Shown here piece by piece: positions 37,877-47,741 of a stretch of DNA of 64,000 bases. The notes beneath the pieces were generated by a model, which was given only the letters and a program-made list of their open reading frames with translations, did not search any database and had not been told where the DNA came from. The DNA is from an uncultured Pelagibacteraceae bacterium (lineage in GTDB: Bacteria > Pseudomonadota > Alphaproteobacteria > Pelagibacterales > Pelagibacteraceae). The translations under genes and the position numbers were made by a program. The first letter of the stretch is position 1; each line of letters begins with the position of its first letter. The stretch lies in assembly GCA_902527265.1 (NCBI GenBank), contig CABZNY010000004.1, forward strand, positions 1 through 64,000. Reading direction: 5' to 3'.

Positions 37877-39309
37877 AATGATGGAATAAACAATACTAAT
37901 ACAGCAAACAACTCTAATCTACCTAAAATCATCGCTAAGCTTAAAATCCATTTTGAAAAATCAGATAAATTAGCAAAGTTACCATTTGGACCAATTATAT
38001 CACCTAAACCAGGCCCTACATTTGATATTGATGTTGCAGCAGCAGATATTGAAGTTGTTAAATCTAAACCGCTTGTTGATAAAAGAGCAGTTATAATAAA
38101 AAAAATTACAATATATAAAAATATAAAGGAAATAATTGATGCTAAAAATTTTTCATCAATATTATTATTTTCATATTTTATTTTAAATATACCTCTTGGA
38201 TAAATTATTTTTTTTAGCTGAACAGAGATAAATTGGAATAAAATTTGTACTCTAAATATTTTAATCCCACACGCTGTAGATCCTGCACATCCACCAATGA
38301 ACATAAGAATAAGAAAATAAATTAATGGGAATTGACCCCAATCACTAAAGTTTTGAGTTACATAACCAGTTCCAGTTAAAATTGATATTACATTAAATGC
38401 AACCGACCTTATGCTGATATCAAAAAAACTTTGATTTTTTGTGAGTAGATATAGATACATTAAAAGAATTGAAAAAAGAACAATCTTTATAAAAGTTTTA
38501 ATTTGTGTATCTTTAAAAAATATTTTTTTGTCACCATTTAAGTATTTAACGTATGCAATAAATGGAATACTTCCTAAAATAATAAATACTATTGATGTTA
38601 ATTCTATCAAAGAATTATCAAAGTAACCAATAGACTCATTATAATTTGAGAAACCTCCTGTCGCTATTGTTGTCATTGAGTGAACTATACTATCAAAAAA
38701 GTTCATCCCAAATATTTTATAAAATAAAGCACATATAAAAGTTAATCCTGAATATACTAAGATCAATCTTAGAGCTATTTCTTTTGATCTAGGTAAAATT
38801 TTTTCTGGAGTATCACTTGTAGATATAATAAACAATTGCATTCCACCAATGTTCATGAGTGGCATTAAAGTAATTGCCATAACGATGATACCAATTCCAC
38901 CTAACCACTGAAGCATTCCCCTCCATAGCAATATACTTTTAGGAATTTCATTTAAATTGGTGATTATAGTTGATCCGGTTGTAGTAATACCTGACATACT
39001 CTCAAAAAAAGCATCAGTTACGCTCAATTCTATCTCAGAAAATATGAAAGGAAGTGAGCCAAAAACAGCGATACTCAGCCATGATAAAGCCGTTAATAGA
39101 AAAGCTTGAGGCAAACTAATTTTTTTATCATGATCTAAATTACTGAGTAAAAAAAGAATTCCAAAAATAATCGTTACGATTCCAGAACTTATGAAACCAG
39201 AGTCAAGTTCATCATAAAAAAACTGCGTTAAAATTGGCGCAATCATCGATAAACCCAAAATAATTTGCAAAACTCCAAGGGTGAAGAAAACTGTTTTATA
39301 ATTGGACAT
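37861..39309 (-). CDS. trkH: TrkH-family potassium transporter
   Basis: SMSGITTTGSTIITNL, MTTIATGGFSNYN selectivity-filter-like repeats, GGCAGSTACGIKIFR. Confidence 0.92.
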   Translation of the reverse strand: MSNYKTVFFTLGVLQIILGLSMIAPILTQFFYDELDSGFISSGIVTIIFGILFLLSNLDHDKKISLPQAFLLTALSWLSIAVFGSLPFIFSEIELSVTDAFFESMSGITTTGSTIITNLNEIPKSILLWRGMLQWLGGIGIIVMAITLMPLMNIGGMQLFIISTSDTPEKILPRSKEIALRLILVYSGLTFICALFYKIFGMNFFDSIVHSMTTIATGGFSNYNESIGYFDNSLIELTSIVFIILGSIPFIAYVKYLNGDKKIFFKDTQIKTFIKIVLFSILLMYLYLLTKNQSFFDISIRSVAFNVISILTGTGYVTQNFSDWGQFPLIYFLILMFIGGCAGSTACGIKIFRVQILFQFISVQLKKIIYPRGIFKIKYENNNIDEKFLASIISFIFLYIVIFFIITALLSTSGLDLTTSISAAATSISNVGPGLGDIIGPNGNFANLSDFSKWILSLAMILGRLELFAVLVLFIPSFWRKY

Positions 39310-39323
39310 TTTGATTGGACATT
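39301..39323. repeat. 10-bp direct repeat with 13-bp period over the trkH start codon
   Basis: attggacatt-ttg-attggacatt; each copy contains an ATGTCCAAT start on the reverse strand. Confidence 0.8.
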
Positions 39324-39395
39324 ATTTTATGGTAAATAAATTTCAACTCTATAAGAATTATTTAAAACGTTATTTTATAGGCTATTTGATTAAAA

Positions 39396-40964
39396 GTGAT
39401 CGATAAAACCAACATAGATAAAACAAACGCTTGGCCCTTTGTTGAGGCTAAAAAGCTTCTAAGAGATAGAAAAAAAAATATTGAAAATAAAGGAAAAATT
39501 ATTCTACAAACAGGATATGGCCCTAGTGGTTTACCCCACATTGGTACTTTTGGTGAAGTAGCAAGAACTTCGATGATTGTTAATGCTCTAAATCATTTAA
39601 CAGATCTCCCTAAAGAAATAATTACATTTTCCGACGATATGGATGGACTAAGAAAAGTGCCAGAAAATATACCTAATTCTGAAAAACTAGAACAAAATCT
39701 TCATAAACCTTTAACCCAAGTTCCAGACCCTTTTGGGAAATTTAATAGTTTTGGAGAGCACAACAATGAAATGTTAAAAAACTTTTTAAATAAATTTAAT
39801 TTTAAATATAATTTTAAAAGTTCAACAATTTTATATAAATCTGGTTTTTTTAATGACACATTAAAATTAATTTTAGAAAATTATGAAGGGATAATGAATA
39901 TTATTCTACCTACTCTTGGTGAAGAAAGACAAAAAACATATTCTCCATTTTTACCAATATGTCCAGATACTGGCGTTGTATTAGAGATACCAGTTTCAGA
40001 ACTAGACACTAAAAGTTCAAAGATAATTTTTGATAATAATGGAAAAAAATTAGAACAAAGTATTTTAGATGGTAATTGCAAATTACAATGGAAAGTAGAT
40101 TGGGCTATGAGATGGTATGCTCTAGATATTGATTTTGAAATGTATGGCAAGGATTTGATAGAGAGTGCGATTTTATCAACAAAAATCATAAAGTTGTTAG
40201 GAAAGTCAAACCCATCTGGGTTTGCATATGAGTTATTTTTAGATGAAAAAGGTGAAAAAATATCTAAGTCAAAAGGAAATGGTATTACCATCGATCAATG
40301 GTTAGAATATGCATCACCTGAGAGTCTTTCACTGTACATGTACCAGAATCCAAAAAGAGCAAAAAAACTTTATAGAGAAGTAGTCCCAAAGGCTGTAGAT
40401 GAATATCTTGATTTTATTGAAAAAAGTAAAACTCAAAATGAACTTCAAAAACTAATGAATCCTGTTTGGCATGTTCACAATGCAAAAATTCCAAGCGAAA
40501 ATTCAATAATGTCTTTTTCAATGTTGTTAAACTTAGTTGAAACAAGTAATGCAGACTCAAAAGAATTACTTTGGAAATTTGTAAAAAAATATAAGAAGGA
40601 TATAAATGAGGCTGAGCAACCAATTTTTGACAACTTAATTTCTTATGCAATTAAATATTTTAATGACGCTATAAAATCAAAAAAGATTTATAAAAAACCA
40701 AATGAAAATGAAAAGATTGCTTTAGTTGCTTTAGTAAACTCTTTAGAAAATTGTGATGACACAATGAAACCAGAGGACATTCAGACTACAATTTATACTG
40801 TTGGCAAAGATAATGGTTATAGAGAAAATCTGCGTGATTGGTTCAAGTTAATATATGAGGTAGTTTTTGGAGTAGAAAATGGACCAAGATTTGGTTTTTT
40901 TATAAGCTTTTTTGGGGTTCAAGAAACTAAAGAATTAATTAAAAGTAAATTAGAAAATGTTTAA
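39396..40964 (+). CDS. lysK: Class I lysyl-tRNA synthetase (GTG start)
   Basis: 522 aa; TGYGPSGLPHIGTFGEVARTSM HIGH-like motif, GEKISKSKGNGITIDQWLEYA KMSKS-like motif. Confidence 0.92.
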   Translation: MIDKTNIDKTNAWPFVEAKKLLRDRKKNIENKGKIILQTGYGPSGLPHIGTFGEVARTSMIVNALNHLTDLPKEIITFSDDMDGLRKVPENIPNSEKLEQNLHKPLTQVPDPFGKFNSFGEHNNEMLKNFLNKFNFKYNFKSSTILYKSGFFNDTLKLILENYEGIMNIILPTLGEERQKTYSPFLPICPDTGVVLEIPVSELDTKSSKIIFDNNGKKLEQSILDGNCKLQWKVDWAMRWYALDIDFEMYGKDLIESAILSTKIIKLLGKSNPSGFAYELFLDEKGEKISKSKGNGITIDQWLEYASPESLSLYMYQNPKRAKKLYREVVPKAVDEYLDFIEKSKTQNELQKLMNPVWHVHNAKIPSENSIMSFSMLLNLVETSNADSKELLWKFVKKYKKDINEAEQPIFDNLISYAIKYFNDAIKSKKIYKKPNENEKIALVALVNSLENCDDTMKPEDIQTTIYTVGKDNGYRENLRDWFKLIYEVVFGVENGPRFGFFISFFGVQETKELIKSKLENV

Positions 40965-41997
40965 TATTTTAAGACCACTAATTTTCAAATTTAGTCCTGA
41001 AGTAGCACATTCTTTAGCAATAAAAGCACTAAAGTTAAACAATATTCCTTACTCAAAACCTAAAGACAATCATATTCTAGAAACAACTTTTTGTGAAAAA
41101 AAATTATCTTCACCAATTGGTGTTGCTGCTGGTTTTGATAAAAATGCTGAAGTGTATAATCCTTTGTTTAATCTTGGATTTGGTTTTGTTGAAGTAGGAA
41201 CAATTACTCCAAAGCCTCAATTCGGTAACCCTAAACCAAGAGTTTTTAGACTTGAAGAAGATGAGGCTCTTATTAATAGACTAGGTTTTAATAATTCTGG
41301 TTCAGATGAAATTAGCATGAGAATTAAGGAAAATAGTAAAAAAGGTTTTTTAGGAATAAATATTGGACCTAATAAAGATTCTATCGATAGAGTTGAGGAT
41401 TATCTAATTTGCTTTCGTAAATTTTATAATTTAGCTGATTATATAACTATAAATATTTCATCACCTAATACAGAGAATTTAAGAGACTTTCATAATCAAG
41501 ATGAACTAAATTTTTTAATTGATAAAATAAAAAATGAAAAAAAAAAATTAAATTCTAATGTTCCGTTAGCAATAAAAGTTTCGCCTGATTTAAATGATGA
41601 TCAAATAAATCAAGTGTCTAACATTATTTTAGAAAAAGAAATAGGAATAATTATTGTTTCAAACACAACAGATAAGAATAGAGAAAATTTAAAAAATATA
41701 AACAAATTAGAAAAAGGTGGCCTATCAGGAAAACCAATTGAAAAGATTTCAAATGAGGTAATTTCTAAATTTTATAAAAAATTAAAAGATAAAACAAAAA
41801 TAATAGGTGTGGGTGGTGTTAGTAATGGACAAGATGCTTTTAAAAAAATCACTTCTGGAGCAACACTTGTTCAGTTATATACTGGAATGGTTTTTAGAGG
41901 GCCTAGGATAGCTTCAAAAATAAGTAACGAATTAATTGATTTATTAAAAAATAAGGGGTTTAAAAATGTTTCAGAAGCTATTGGAACTAAAAATTAA
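40957..41997 (+). CDS. pyrD: Dihydroorotate dehydrogenase (quinone), class 2
   Basis: SPIGVAAGFDKNAEVYN, ISSPNTENLRDF, IGVGGVSNGQDAF. Confidence 0.95.
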   Translation: MFNILRPLIFKFSPEVAHSLAIKALKLNNIPYSKPKDNHILETTFCEKKLSSPIGVAAGFDKNAEVYNPLFNLGFGFVEVGTITPKPQFGNPKPRVFRLEEDEALINRLGFNNSGSDEISMRIKENSKKGFLGINIGPNKDSIDRVEDYLICFRKFYNLADYITINISSPNTENLRDFHNQDELNFLIDKIKNEKKKLNSNVPLAIKVSPDLNDDQINQVSNIILEKEIGIIIVSNTTDKNRENLKNINKLEKGGLSGKPIEKISNEVISKFYKKLKDKTKIIGVGGVSNGQDAFKKITSGATLVQLYTGMVFRGPRIASKISNELIDLLKNKGFKNVSEAIGTKN

Positions 41998-41999
41998 TC

Positions 42000-42028
42000 T
42001 TGACGCGATAAGATTCAGATCCTATACA
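42000..42028 (+). promoter_or_regulatory. Putative sigma70 promoter for rpmB
   Basis: TTGACG-17 nt-TATACA, 12 nt upstream of the rpmB start. Confidence 0.65.
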
Positions 42029-42040
42029 GGCTCATAATTT

Positions 42041-42322
42041 ATGTCAAAAAAATGCGAACTTACTGGAAAAATCCCACTTAAGGGTCATAACGTTAGTCAT
42101 GCTAACAATAAGACTAAAAGAAGATTTCTTCCAAATCTTAAAAAAGTTAAATTTAAAAGTGAGCTACTTAAGAGAAGTTTAAGATTAACTGTCTCAAATG
42201 CGGGTGTTAGATCAGTAGATAAAAAGGGTAGTTTTGACCAATTTTTAATTTCAGCTAAATCAAAAGATTTATCACTAAGACTTAAAAAATTAAAAAAATC
42301 ATTAGTAAGTAAATCAGCATAA
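42041..42322 (+). CDS. rpmB: 50S ribosomal protein L28
   Basis: [33 protein letters not shown]. Confidence 0.97.
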   Translation: MSKKCELTGKIPLKGHNVSHANNKTKRRFLPNLKKVKFKSELLKRSLRLTVSNAGVRSVDKKGSFDQFLISAKSKDLSLRLKKLKKSLVSKSA

Positions 42323-42870
42323 TGAATAAAGTATTTTTAACACTCTCATTTTTAATGGGATCAGTTGTCTTAGCGTCTAATTATTTAGTCCAATTTCCAA
42401 TTCAATATTATGGTCTTCAAGAAATTCTTACATATGGAGCATTCAGTTACCCAATAGCTTTTTTAATAACTGATCTAGCAAATAGGTCTTTTGGTAAATT
42501 AGTTGCTAGAAAAATTGTATATATAGGATTCACAATAGGAATTTTGTTTACACTAATTTTCTCAACAAATTTTGCAGATTTAATTTCAGTAAGAATAGCA
42601 ATTGGTTCAGGTACAGCATTTATCATTGCTCAATTATTGGATGTACAAATATTTGATCAATTAAGACAAAAAAAATGGTTTATTGCACCTCTCGCATCTT
42701 CATTAATTGGTTCCACAGTTGATACATTCTTATTCTTTTCAATTTCATTTTATGGAACAGGAATACCTTGGGTAACACTTTCTTTAGGAGATTTAGCGGT
42801 GAAGATTATTGTTGCTTTATTAATGTTGATACCTTTTAGACTATTATTAGGTACTTTAAAAGCTGCTTAA
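42322..42870 (+). CDS. Queuosine precursor transporter (YhhQ/VUT family)
   Basis: Multi-TM 182 aa; YGAFSYPIAFLITDLANRSFGK and AQLLDVQIFDQLRQKKWFIAPLASS typical of the family. Confidence 0.85.
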   Translation: MNKVFLTLSFLMGSVVLASNYLVQFPIQYYGLQEILTYGAFSYPIAFLITDLANRSFGKLVARKIVYIGFTIGILFTLIFSTNFADLISVRIAIGSGTAFIIAQLLDVQIFDQLRQKKWFIAPLASSLIGSTVDTFLFFSISFYGTGIPWVTLSLGDLAVKIIVALLMLIPFRLLLGTLKAA

Positions 42871-42871
42871 T

Positions 42872-43936
42872 TCAAATTTTTGGCTCTTGTTGTGTCATGC
42901 AATGTATGGCTCCAAAGCCCCAAATTAAATCACTACAATCAATACCAATAACTTTTCTGTTTGTGAAAAATTTTCTAAAAATTTTTATAATTTTTTTGTC
43001 TTCTTTTACATTAAATACTGGAACCAAGACTGTTTTATTGCTTATGAAAAAATTTAAATAACTTGCTGGGACACGAGTTTTATCAATGATCACTGGGCTT
43101 GGCATAGGAATCTTTATAATTTTAAATTTTTTTCCGTTTTCATCAGAACTTTTACTTAATATTTTTAAATTTTCTTTAAGAGATTTGTAATTTTTATCTG
43201 ATCTGTTTTTTTCTACTGCTATCATAATTGTACTTTTTGAAACAAACCTTGCAATATCGTCGATATGACCGTGCGTGTCATCTCCAACAATTCCTTTATT
43301 AAGCCAAATAAAATTTTTTGCATTTAAATATTCTGAAAACAGGTTTTCATAGTCTTTTTTTTTGAAACCTTTGTTTCTCTCTTGTTTACTACTTAATAAG
43401 CACTCCTTTGTAAGCAAGATGGAGCCTGATCCATTGTTGTCAAATGCACCTCCTTCCATCACTACTCTTACAAATTTTTTTGAATTTACTTTTTTAGGCA
43501 GAATACTTTCAATTTTTAAGTACTTACTAATATATTTATTGATTTTGTTATCATTTCCGAAATTTTTATATTTTGACCAGGCATTAAATTTAAAATCAAG
43601 CATGGTCTTTTTTCGATTTTTCTTGTTGACTAAAAAGATTGGTCCAGAATCTCTTAGCCAAAGTCTGTCTGTCTTAAGTTTATGAAATTTAATTTTAGAA
43701 AGATTACAACCTATTTTTTTTAAATAAATTCTTGTGGTATCAATACTTTTGTTATTATTGACCAATAAATCTATTCTTTGATCTTTTGTTAAATATTTTA
43801 TTATTTTTCCAACTATATTTGGAATTTTTTCAAATAATCCAGGCCAATCATTTTTATTATGTGGCCACGCAATCCAAACTGATTTTTGAGGCTCCCATTC
43901 TGCTGGCATTCTGAATTCATCTATTTTTTTACTCAT
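42872..43936 (-). CDS. aguA: Agmatine deiminase family (porphyromonas-type PAD)
   Basis: RMPAEWEPQKSVWIAWPHNKNDWPG, DRLWLRDSGPIF, GDDTHGHIDDIARF, FGAIHCMTQQEP. Confidence 0.92.
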   Translation of the reverse strand: MSKKIDEFRMPAEWEPQKSVWIAWPHNKNDWPGLFEKIPNIVGKIIKYLTKDQRIDLLVNNNKSIDTTRIYLKKIGCNLSKIKFHKLKTDRLWLRDSGPIFLVNKKNRKKTMLDFKFNAWSKYKNFGNDNKINKYISKYLKIESILPKKVNSKKFVRVVMEGGAFDNNGSGSILLTKECLLSSKQERNKGFKKKDYENLFSEYLNAKNFIWLNKGIVGDDTHGHIDDIARFVSKSTIMIAVEKNRSDKNYKSLKENLKILSKSSDENGKKFKIIKIPMPSPVIIDKTRVPASYLNFFISNKTVLVPVFNVKEDKKIIKIFRKFFTNRKVIGIDCSDLIWGFGAIHCMTQQEPKI

Positions 43937-44810
43937 CTTCAGGATTTTTGAGAATATCTTTATAAAAATCAGTTCTTCTATCTCTTAAAAAAGGCCAGTG
44001 TTGTCTAGCAGTGTCTATTTTTTTATAATCAACTTCACAAACTAAAATATCTTCTTTCTTATTTCCTGCTTTTGCAATTATTTTACCATTAGGGTCTATA
44101 ACCATTGAATTACCCCAAAATTCAATTTTTTTTTTCCCTTTTTTTTCTACACCAACTCTATTTATAGCAGCCACATAAGTTCCATTAGCAATAGCATGAG
44201 ATTTTTGTATTGTAATCCAAGATTCTAATTGAGATTTTCCAAACTTTCTTTTTTCTTTTGGATGCCATCCAATAGCAGTAGGATAAAAAATAATTTGAGC
44301 TCCTTTTAAAGCTGTTAGTCTAGCGGCTTCGGGGAACCATTGATCCCAACATATAAGAGGACCTATCTTTCCAAATTTTGTCTTAACACTTTTAAATCCA
44401 AGGTCTCCAGGACTGAAATAAAATTTTTCATAATATCCTGGGTCATCAGGTATGTGCATCTTACGATATTTAGACAAAATATTTCCATTTTCATTAATAA
44501 TGATACTAGTGTTATGATAAAACCCAGATGTCTTTTTTTCAAACATTGTAATATTCAATACAACCCCAAGCTCTTTTGCTAGATCGCAAAATATACTAGA
44601 GGTTATTCCTGGAATTTTTTCTGCTAATTTAAAGTTTGAATGGCTCTCTGTTTGGCAAAAATAATTAGTCAAAAATAGCTCAGGAAGACAAATTATCTTT
44701 GCTTTTTTTTTTGCAGCTTTTTTAATATTTTTTATAGCTAAATCAATATTAGATTGAATAGTACCTAAAGATTTACTTTGTATTAAACCGATTTTGATTT
44801 TTTTTATCAT
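43929..44810 (-). CDS. aguB: N-carbamoylputrescine amidase-type nitrilase
   Basis: CLPELFL, YRKMHIPDDPGYYEKFYFSPGD, GPLICWDQWFPEAARL. Confidence 0.92.
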   Translation of the reverse strand: MIKKIKIGLIQSKSLGTIQSNIDLAIKNIKKAAKKKAKIICLPELFLTNYFCQTESHSNFKLAEKIPGITSSIFCDLAKELGVVLNITMFEKKTSGFYHNTSIIINENGNILSKYRKMHIPDDPGYYEKFYFSPGDLGFKSVKTKFGKIGPLICWDQWFPEAARLTALKGAQIIFYPTAIGWHPKEKRKFGKSQLESWITIQKSHAIANGTYVAAINRVGVEKKGKKKIEFWGNSMVIDPNGKIIAKAGNKKEDILVCEVDYKKIDTARQHWPFLRDRRTDFYKDILKNPEDE

Positions 44811-44813
44811 TAA

Positions 44814-45854
44814 TCAAAATATCTTGGAAAAATTTTTTCTCTCTCTATTTTTCCATTCACCTCTATGATAGGCGTCACTTGCTATTAAAGGTAATACACT
44901 TGTTGCTTCAGCAAAAACCATTTGCTCTTTGGTAATATCTACTTTACCCCATGAGCTTGCTTCTTTTAATGTTGAGCTACTGCATGCTCCATCTCTAGAA
45001 TCAGCAACTGTTATTTGAATAGCATATTTATGCATATCTACATCTTTACCTAAAAGTTCAGCACATATGACAGTGTCTTGAATAAAATTTTTAGGTACTC
45101 CCCCTCCAATCATAAAAAGACCTGATCCTTTAGATTTAATTTTAATTTCAGTTAGTTCTCTAAACTCTCGTATTGAATCGATTGTGATATGATTTTTTGG
45201 ATTTCTTTCTTGATGCATTACAAGCCCAAATCCTGCGCTTGAGTCAGTAAAAGCTGGACAGAAAATTGGAACGTTGTTGTCATAGGCAACCTCTATTAAT
45301 GAATCTTTCTTCTTTGCGTTAGTTTTAAGATATTTGCCAATCTCTTTTATAAATTCTCTTGATGTATAACTTTTAGGCTCTAATTGGTCTGCAATTTCTC
45401 CAATAGTTTTATCACACATCTGAAGCTCTTCTTCATCAATATAAGTGTCATATATTCTATCAACGTAGTTATTTCTTAGCTCTGTATCATCTTGATATTG
45501 CGACCCTTGATAATGTTTAAAACCAAGTGCCTCAAAGAAATCCATATCAATAATTGAAGCTCCAGTTGCCACTATTGCATCTATCATATTATACTTTACT
45601 AAATCTCTATAAATATTCATACATCCTGCAGCAGACGTTGATCCTGCAAGTGTTAAAAAGATTGTACAATCTTTATCTTTTATCATTTCATTATAAATAT
45701 TTGCTGCATTTGCAGTCTCTCTTGAAACGAAAGACATTTTTTCCATTGAAGAGACGATTTTTCTAGCATCAAAAGAAGTTATATCAATATGCTCTACTTC
45801 TTTACTTAGTAAATCACTTTTTCTATTACTTGATTGGTTTTTATTAGCTGACAT
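44814..45854 (-). CDS. Deoxyhypusine synthase-like protein (bacterial polyamine enzyme)
   Basis: 346 aa; LTLAGSTSAAG, FCPAFTDSSAGFGL, SSWGKVD (DHS catalytic Lys motif retained). Confidence 0.88.
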   Translation of the reverse strand: MSANKNQSSNRKSDLLSKEVEHIDITSFDARKIVSSMEKMSFVSRETANAANIYNEMIKDKDCTIFLTLAGSTSAAGCMNIYRDLVKYNMIDAIVATGASIIDMDFFEALGFKHYQGSQYQDDTELRNNYVDRIYDTYIDEEELQMCDKTIGEIADQLEPKSYTSREFIKEIGKYLKTNAKKKDSLIEVAYDNNVPIFCPAFTDSSAGFGLVMHQERNPKNHITIDSIREFRELTEIKIKSKGSGLFMIGGGVPKNFIQDTVICAELLGKDVDMHKYAIQITVADSRDGACSSSTLKEASSWGKVDITKEQMVFAEATSVLPLIASDAYHRGEWKNRERKNFSKIF

Positions 45855-47032
45855 TAAGCAACAAGAAACTCTTTATTTGCTTCTTTGTCATACATCGTCA
45901 TGATTGGACTATCTTCAACTTCATAAATTTCATCAGAGTAAAATCCATTAAAATTAGTTCTAAAAGTTAATCCATATGCTCCAAGCTGTCCTAACTCTAT
46001 ATAATCATTTTCTTTTATATTATTTGGCAAAATAAAAGGACCTTTCATATAATCCATACTATCACAAGTTGGGCCGTAGAAATCGAAAGATGTTAATTTC
46101 TTGGAAATTACTCTTCCATTAGTTATCATTTTTGATGGATAAACAATGTTAGGAACACCTGCGTCAAACAAAGTTCCATACGTTCCATCATTTATATAAA
46201 GTTTCTGTTTTTTTCTTAAATCCACTCTCACAATCGTTGAGCCACTTTCTGCAACAATCGCTCTTCCAGGTTCACAAATAATTTCTGGAAGCTTATCCAA
46301 TTTTAAATTACTTAAACCTTTTTTAATTTCGTTAAAATAAGCATCTAAAGATTGAGGAATTAGATCAGGGTAAATAGTAGGAAAGCCTCCTCCAACATTA
46401 ATCACATCAGGTATAATTTTAGTTTTTTTAATTATATTATTGATTTCAAATATTCCTTTTGAATAAGATATTGGGTGCATACATTGTGATCCAACATGAA
46501 AACTAAGTCCAATTTTTTTAGAATATTGTTTTGTTAACCTGAGAAGTCCTGCCGCTTCATTATTAATTGCTCCAAATTTTTTTGATAAATCAATTTCTGC
46601 ATGTTCATTAGATACAGAAACTCTAACAAATAACTCTAAGTCTTTGGCATAATTTGTACTTTCTAAAATTTTTATTAATTCATCTTTAGTATCCAAAGAA
46701 AAGGCTTTAACATTATATTTAAAATATGCCTCTTTAATGCTTTCTCTACTTTTAACCGTATGCATATAAGAACAATTTGCATTTGGACTTATTTTTCTTA
46801 TAGCCTCTATTTCTTTTATAGATGCTACGTCAAAATGATTAATCCCGCTTTCAACAATAGTTTTAAGAACTACTGGATGAGGGTTGGTTTTTAAGGCATA
46901 AAGTATTTTTCCAGGGAAATTTTTTTGAAAGTATTTAGAAGCCAATTTGATTGACTTTTTTCTAATACAATAGACAGGAACTGTCGGTCTCAGTTGATTA
47001 ACTAATTCTTCAACTGACTTAAATTTTTGCAT
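45854..47032 (-). CDS. Ornithine (or ornithine/lysine) decarboxylase, PLP fold III
   Basis: ILYALKTNPHP PLP-Lys motif, CEPGRAIVAESG, YGPTCDSMD. Confidence 0.9.
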   Translation of the reverse strand: MQKFKSVEELVNQLRPTVPVYCIRKKSIKLASKYFQKNFPGKILYALKTNPHPVVLKTIVESGINHFDVASIKEIEAIRKISPNANCSYMHTVKSRESIKEAYFKYNVKAFSLDTKDELIKILESTNYAKDLELFVRVSVSNEHAEIDLSKKFGAINNEAAGLLRLTKQYSKKIGLSFHVGSQCMHPISYSKGIFEINNIIKKTKIIPDVINVGGGFPTIYPDLIPQSLDAYFNEIKKGLSNLKLDKLPEIICEPGRAIVAESGSTIVRVDLRKKQKLYINDGTYGTLFDAGVPNIVYPSKMITNGRVISKKLTSFDFYGPTCDSMDYMKGPFILPNNIKENDYIELGQLGAYGLTFRTNFNGFYSDEIYEVEDSPIMTMYDKEANKEFLVA

Positions 47033-47068
47033 ATTTGCACCTCTAAAAAAAATTTACAAAAAAAACCT

Positions 47069-47108
47069 GCATATCACGTATGCAAATTTCATAAATGCAG
47101 CATTTATG
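47069..47108. promoter_or_regulatory. Two adjacent inverted repeats in the divergent decarboxylase/regA intergenic region (candidate operator)
   Basis: gcata-tcacg-tatgc at 47069-47083 and perfect cataaatgc-a-gcatttatg at 47090-47108. Confidence 0.5.
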
Positions 47109-47176
47109 GGAAATAATTAATAATGTAAAGCAAATAATGCTATTGAAATATTAAAATTCACTTCCATATAAGGGCT

Positions 47177-47740
47177 ATGATAAACCAACCAACACTCCAA
47201 AAATTAAGTGATTTTGAGGATAAATCGCTTTTGATAGTTGACGATGACAATCCATTTAGACAAAGATTAGCTAGAGCCATGGAAAAAAAAGGTTTTACTG
47301 TTACACAAGCTGAGAGTGTAAAGATTGGTATTGAGACCGTAAAATCACAAAGTCCAGCATTTGCTGTTGTTGATTTAAGATTAAATGATGGAAATGGACT
47401 AGAAGTAGTAAAAGAAATTCAAAAGGGAAATCTTAAAAGCAGAATCATAATGTTAACTGGATATGGTAATATTCCAACAGCAGTTGCTGCAATTAAAGAG
47501 GGAGCTATTGACTATATTGCTAAACCAGCAGATGCAGATGATGTTGAAAAAGCTCTTTTAGCTGATCCAAATCAAAAACCAGCTCCTCCCGAAAACCCAA
47601 TGTCTGCAGATAGAGTAAAATGGGAGCACATACACAGAGTTTTTGAGTTATGTAACAGAAATGTCTCTGAGACTGCAAGAAGACTAAAAATGCACAGAAG
47701 AACACTTCAGAGAATATTATCTAAAAGATCTCCTAGATAA
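47177..47740 (+). CDS. regA: RegA/ActR/PrrA-type response regulator
   Basis: LLIVDDDNPFRQRLARAMEKKGF receiver; C-terminal FIS-type HTH NVSETARRLKMHRRTLQRIL. Confidence 0.9.
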   Translation: MINQPTLQKLSDFEDKSLLIVDDDNPFRQRLARAMEKKGFTVTQAESVKIGIETVKSQSPAFAVVDLRLNDGNGLEVVKEIQKGNLKSRIIMLTGYGNIPTAVAAIKEGAIDYIAKPADADDVEKALLADPNQKPAPPENPMSADRVKWEHIHRVFELCNRNVSETARRLKMHRRTLQRILSKRSPR

Positions 47741-47741
47741 A

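Noticed and set aside
43362-43685. 107-aa + strand ORF opposite the agmatine deiminase gene
   Set aside because: Antisense shadow of a well-supported CDS; hydrophobic low-complexity translation.
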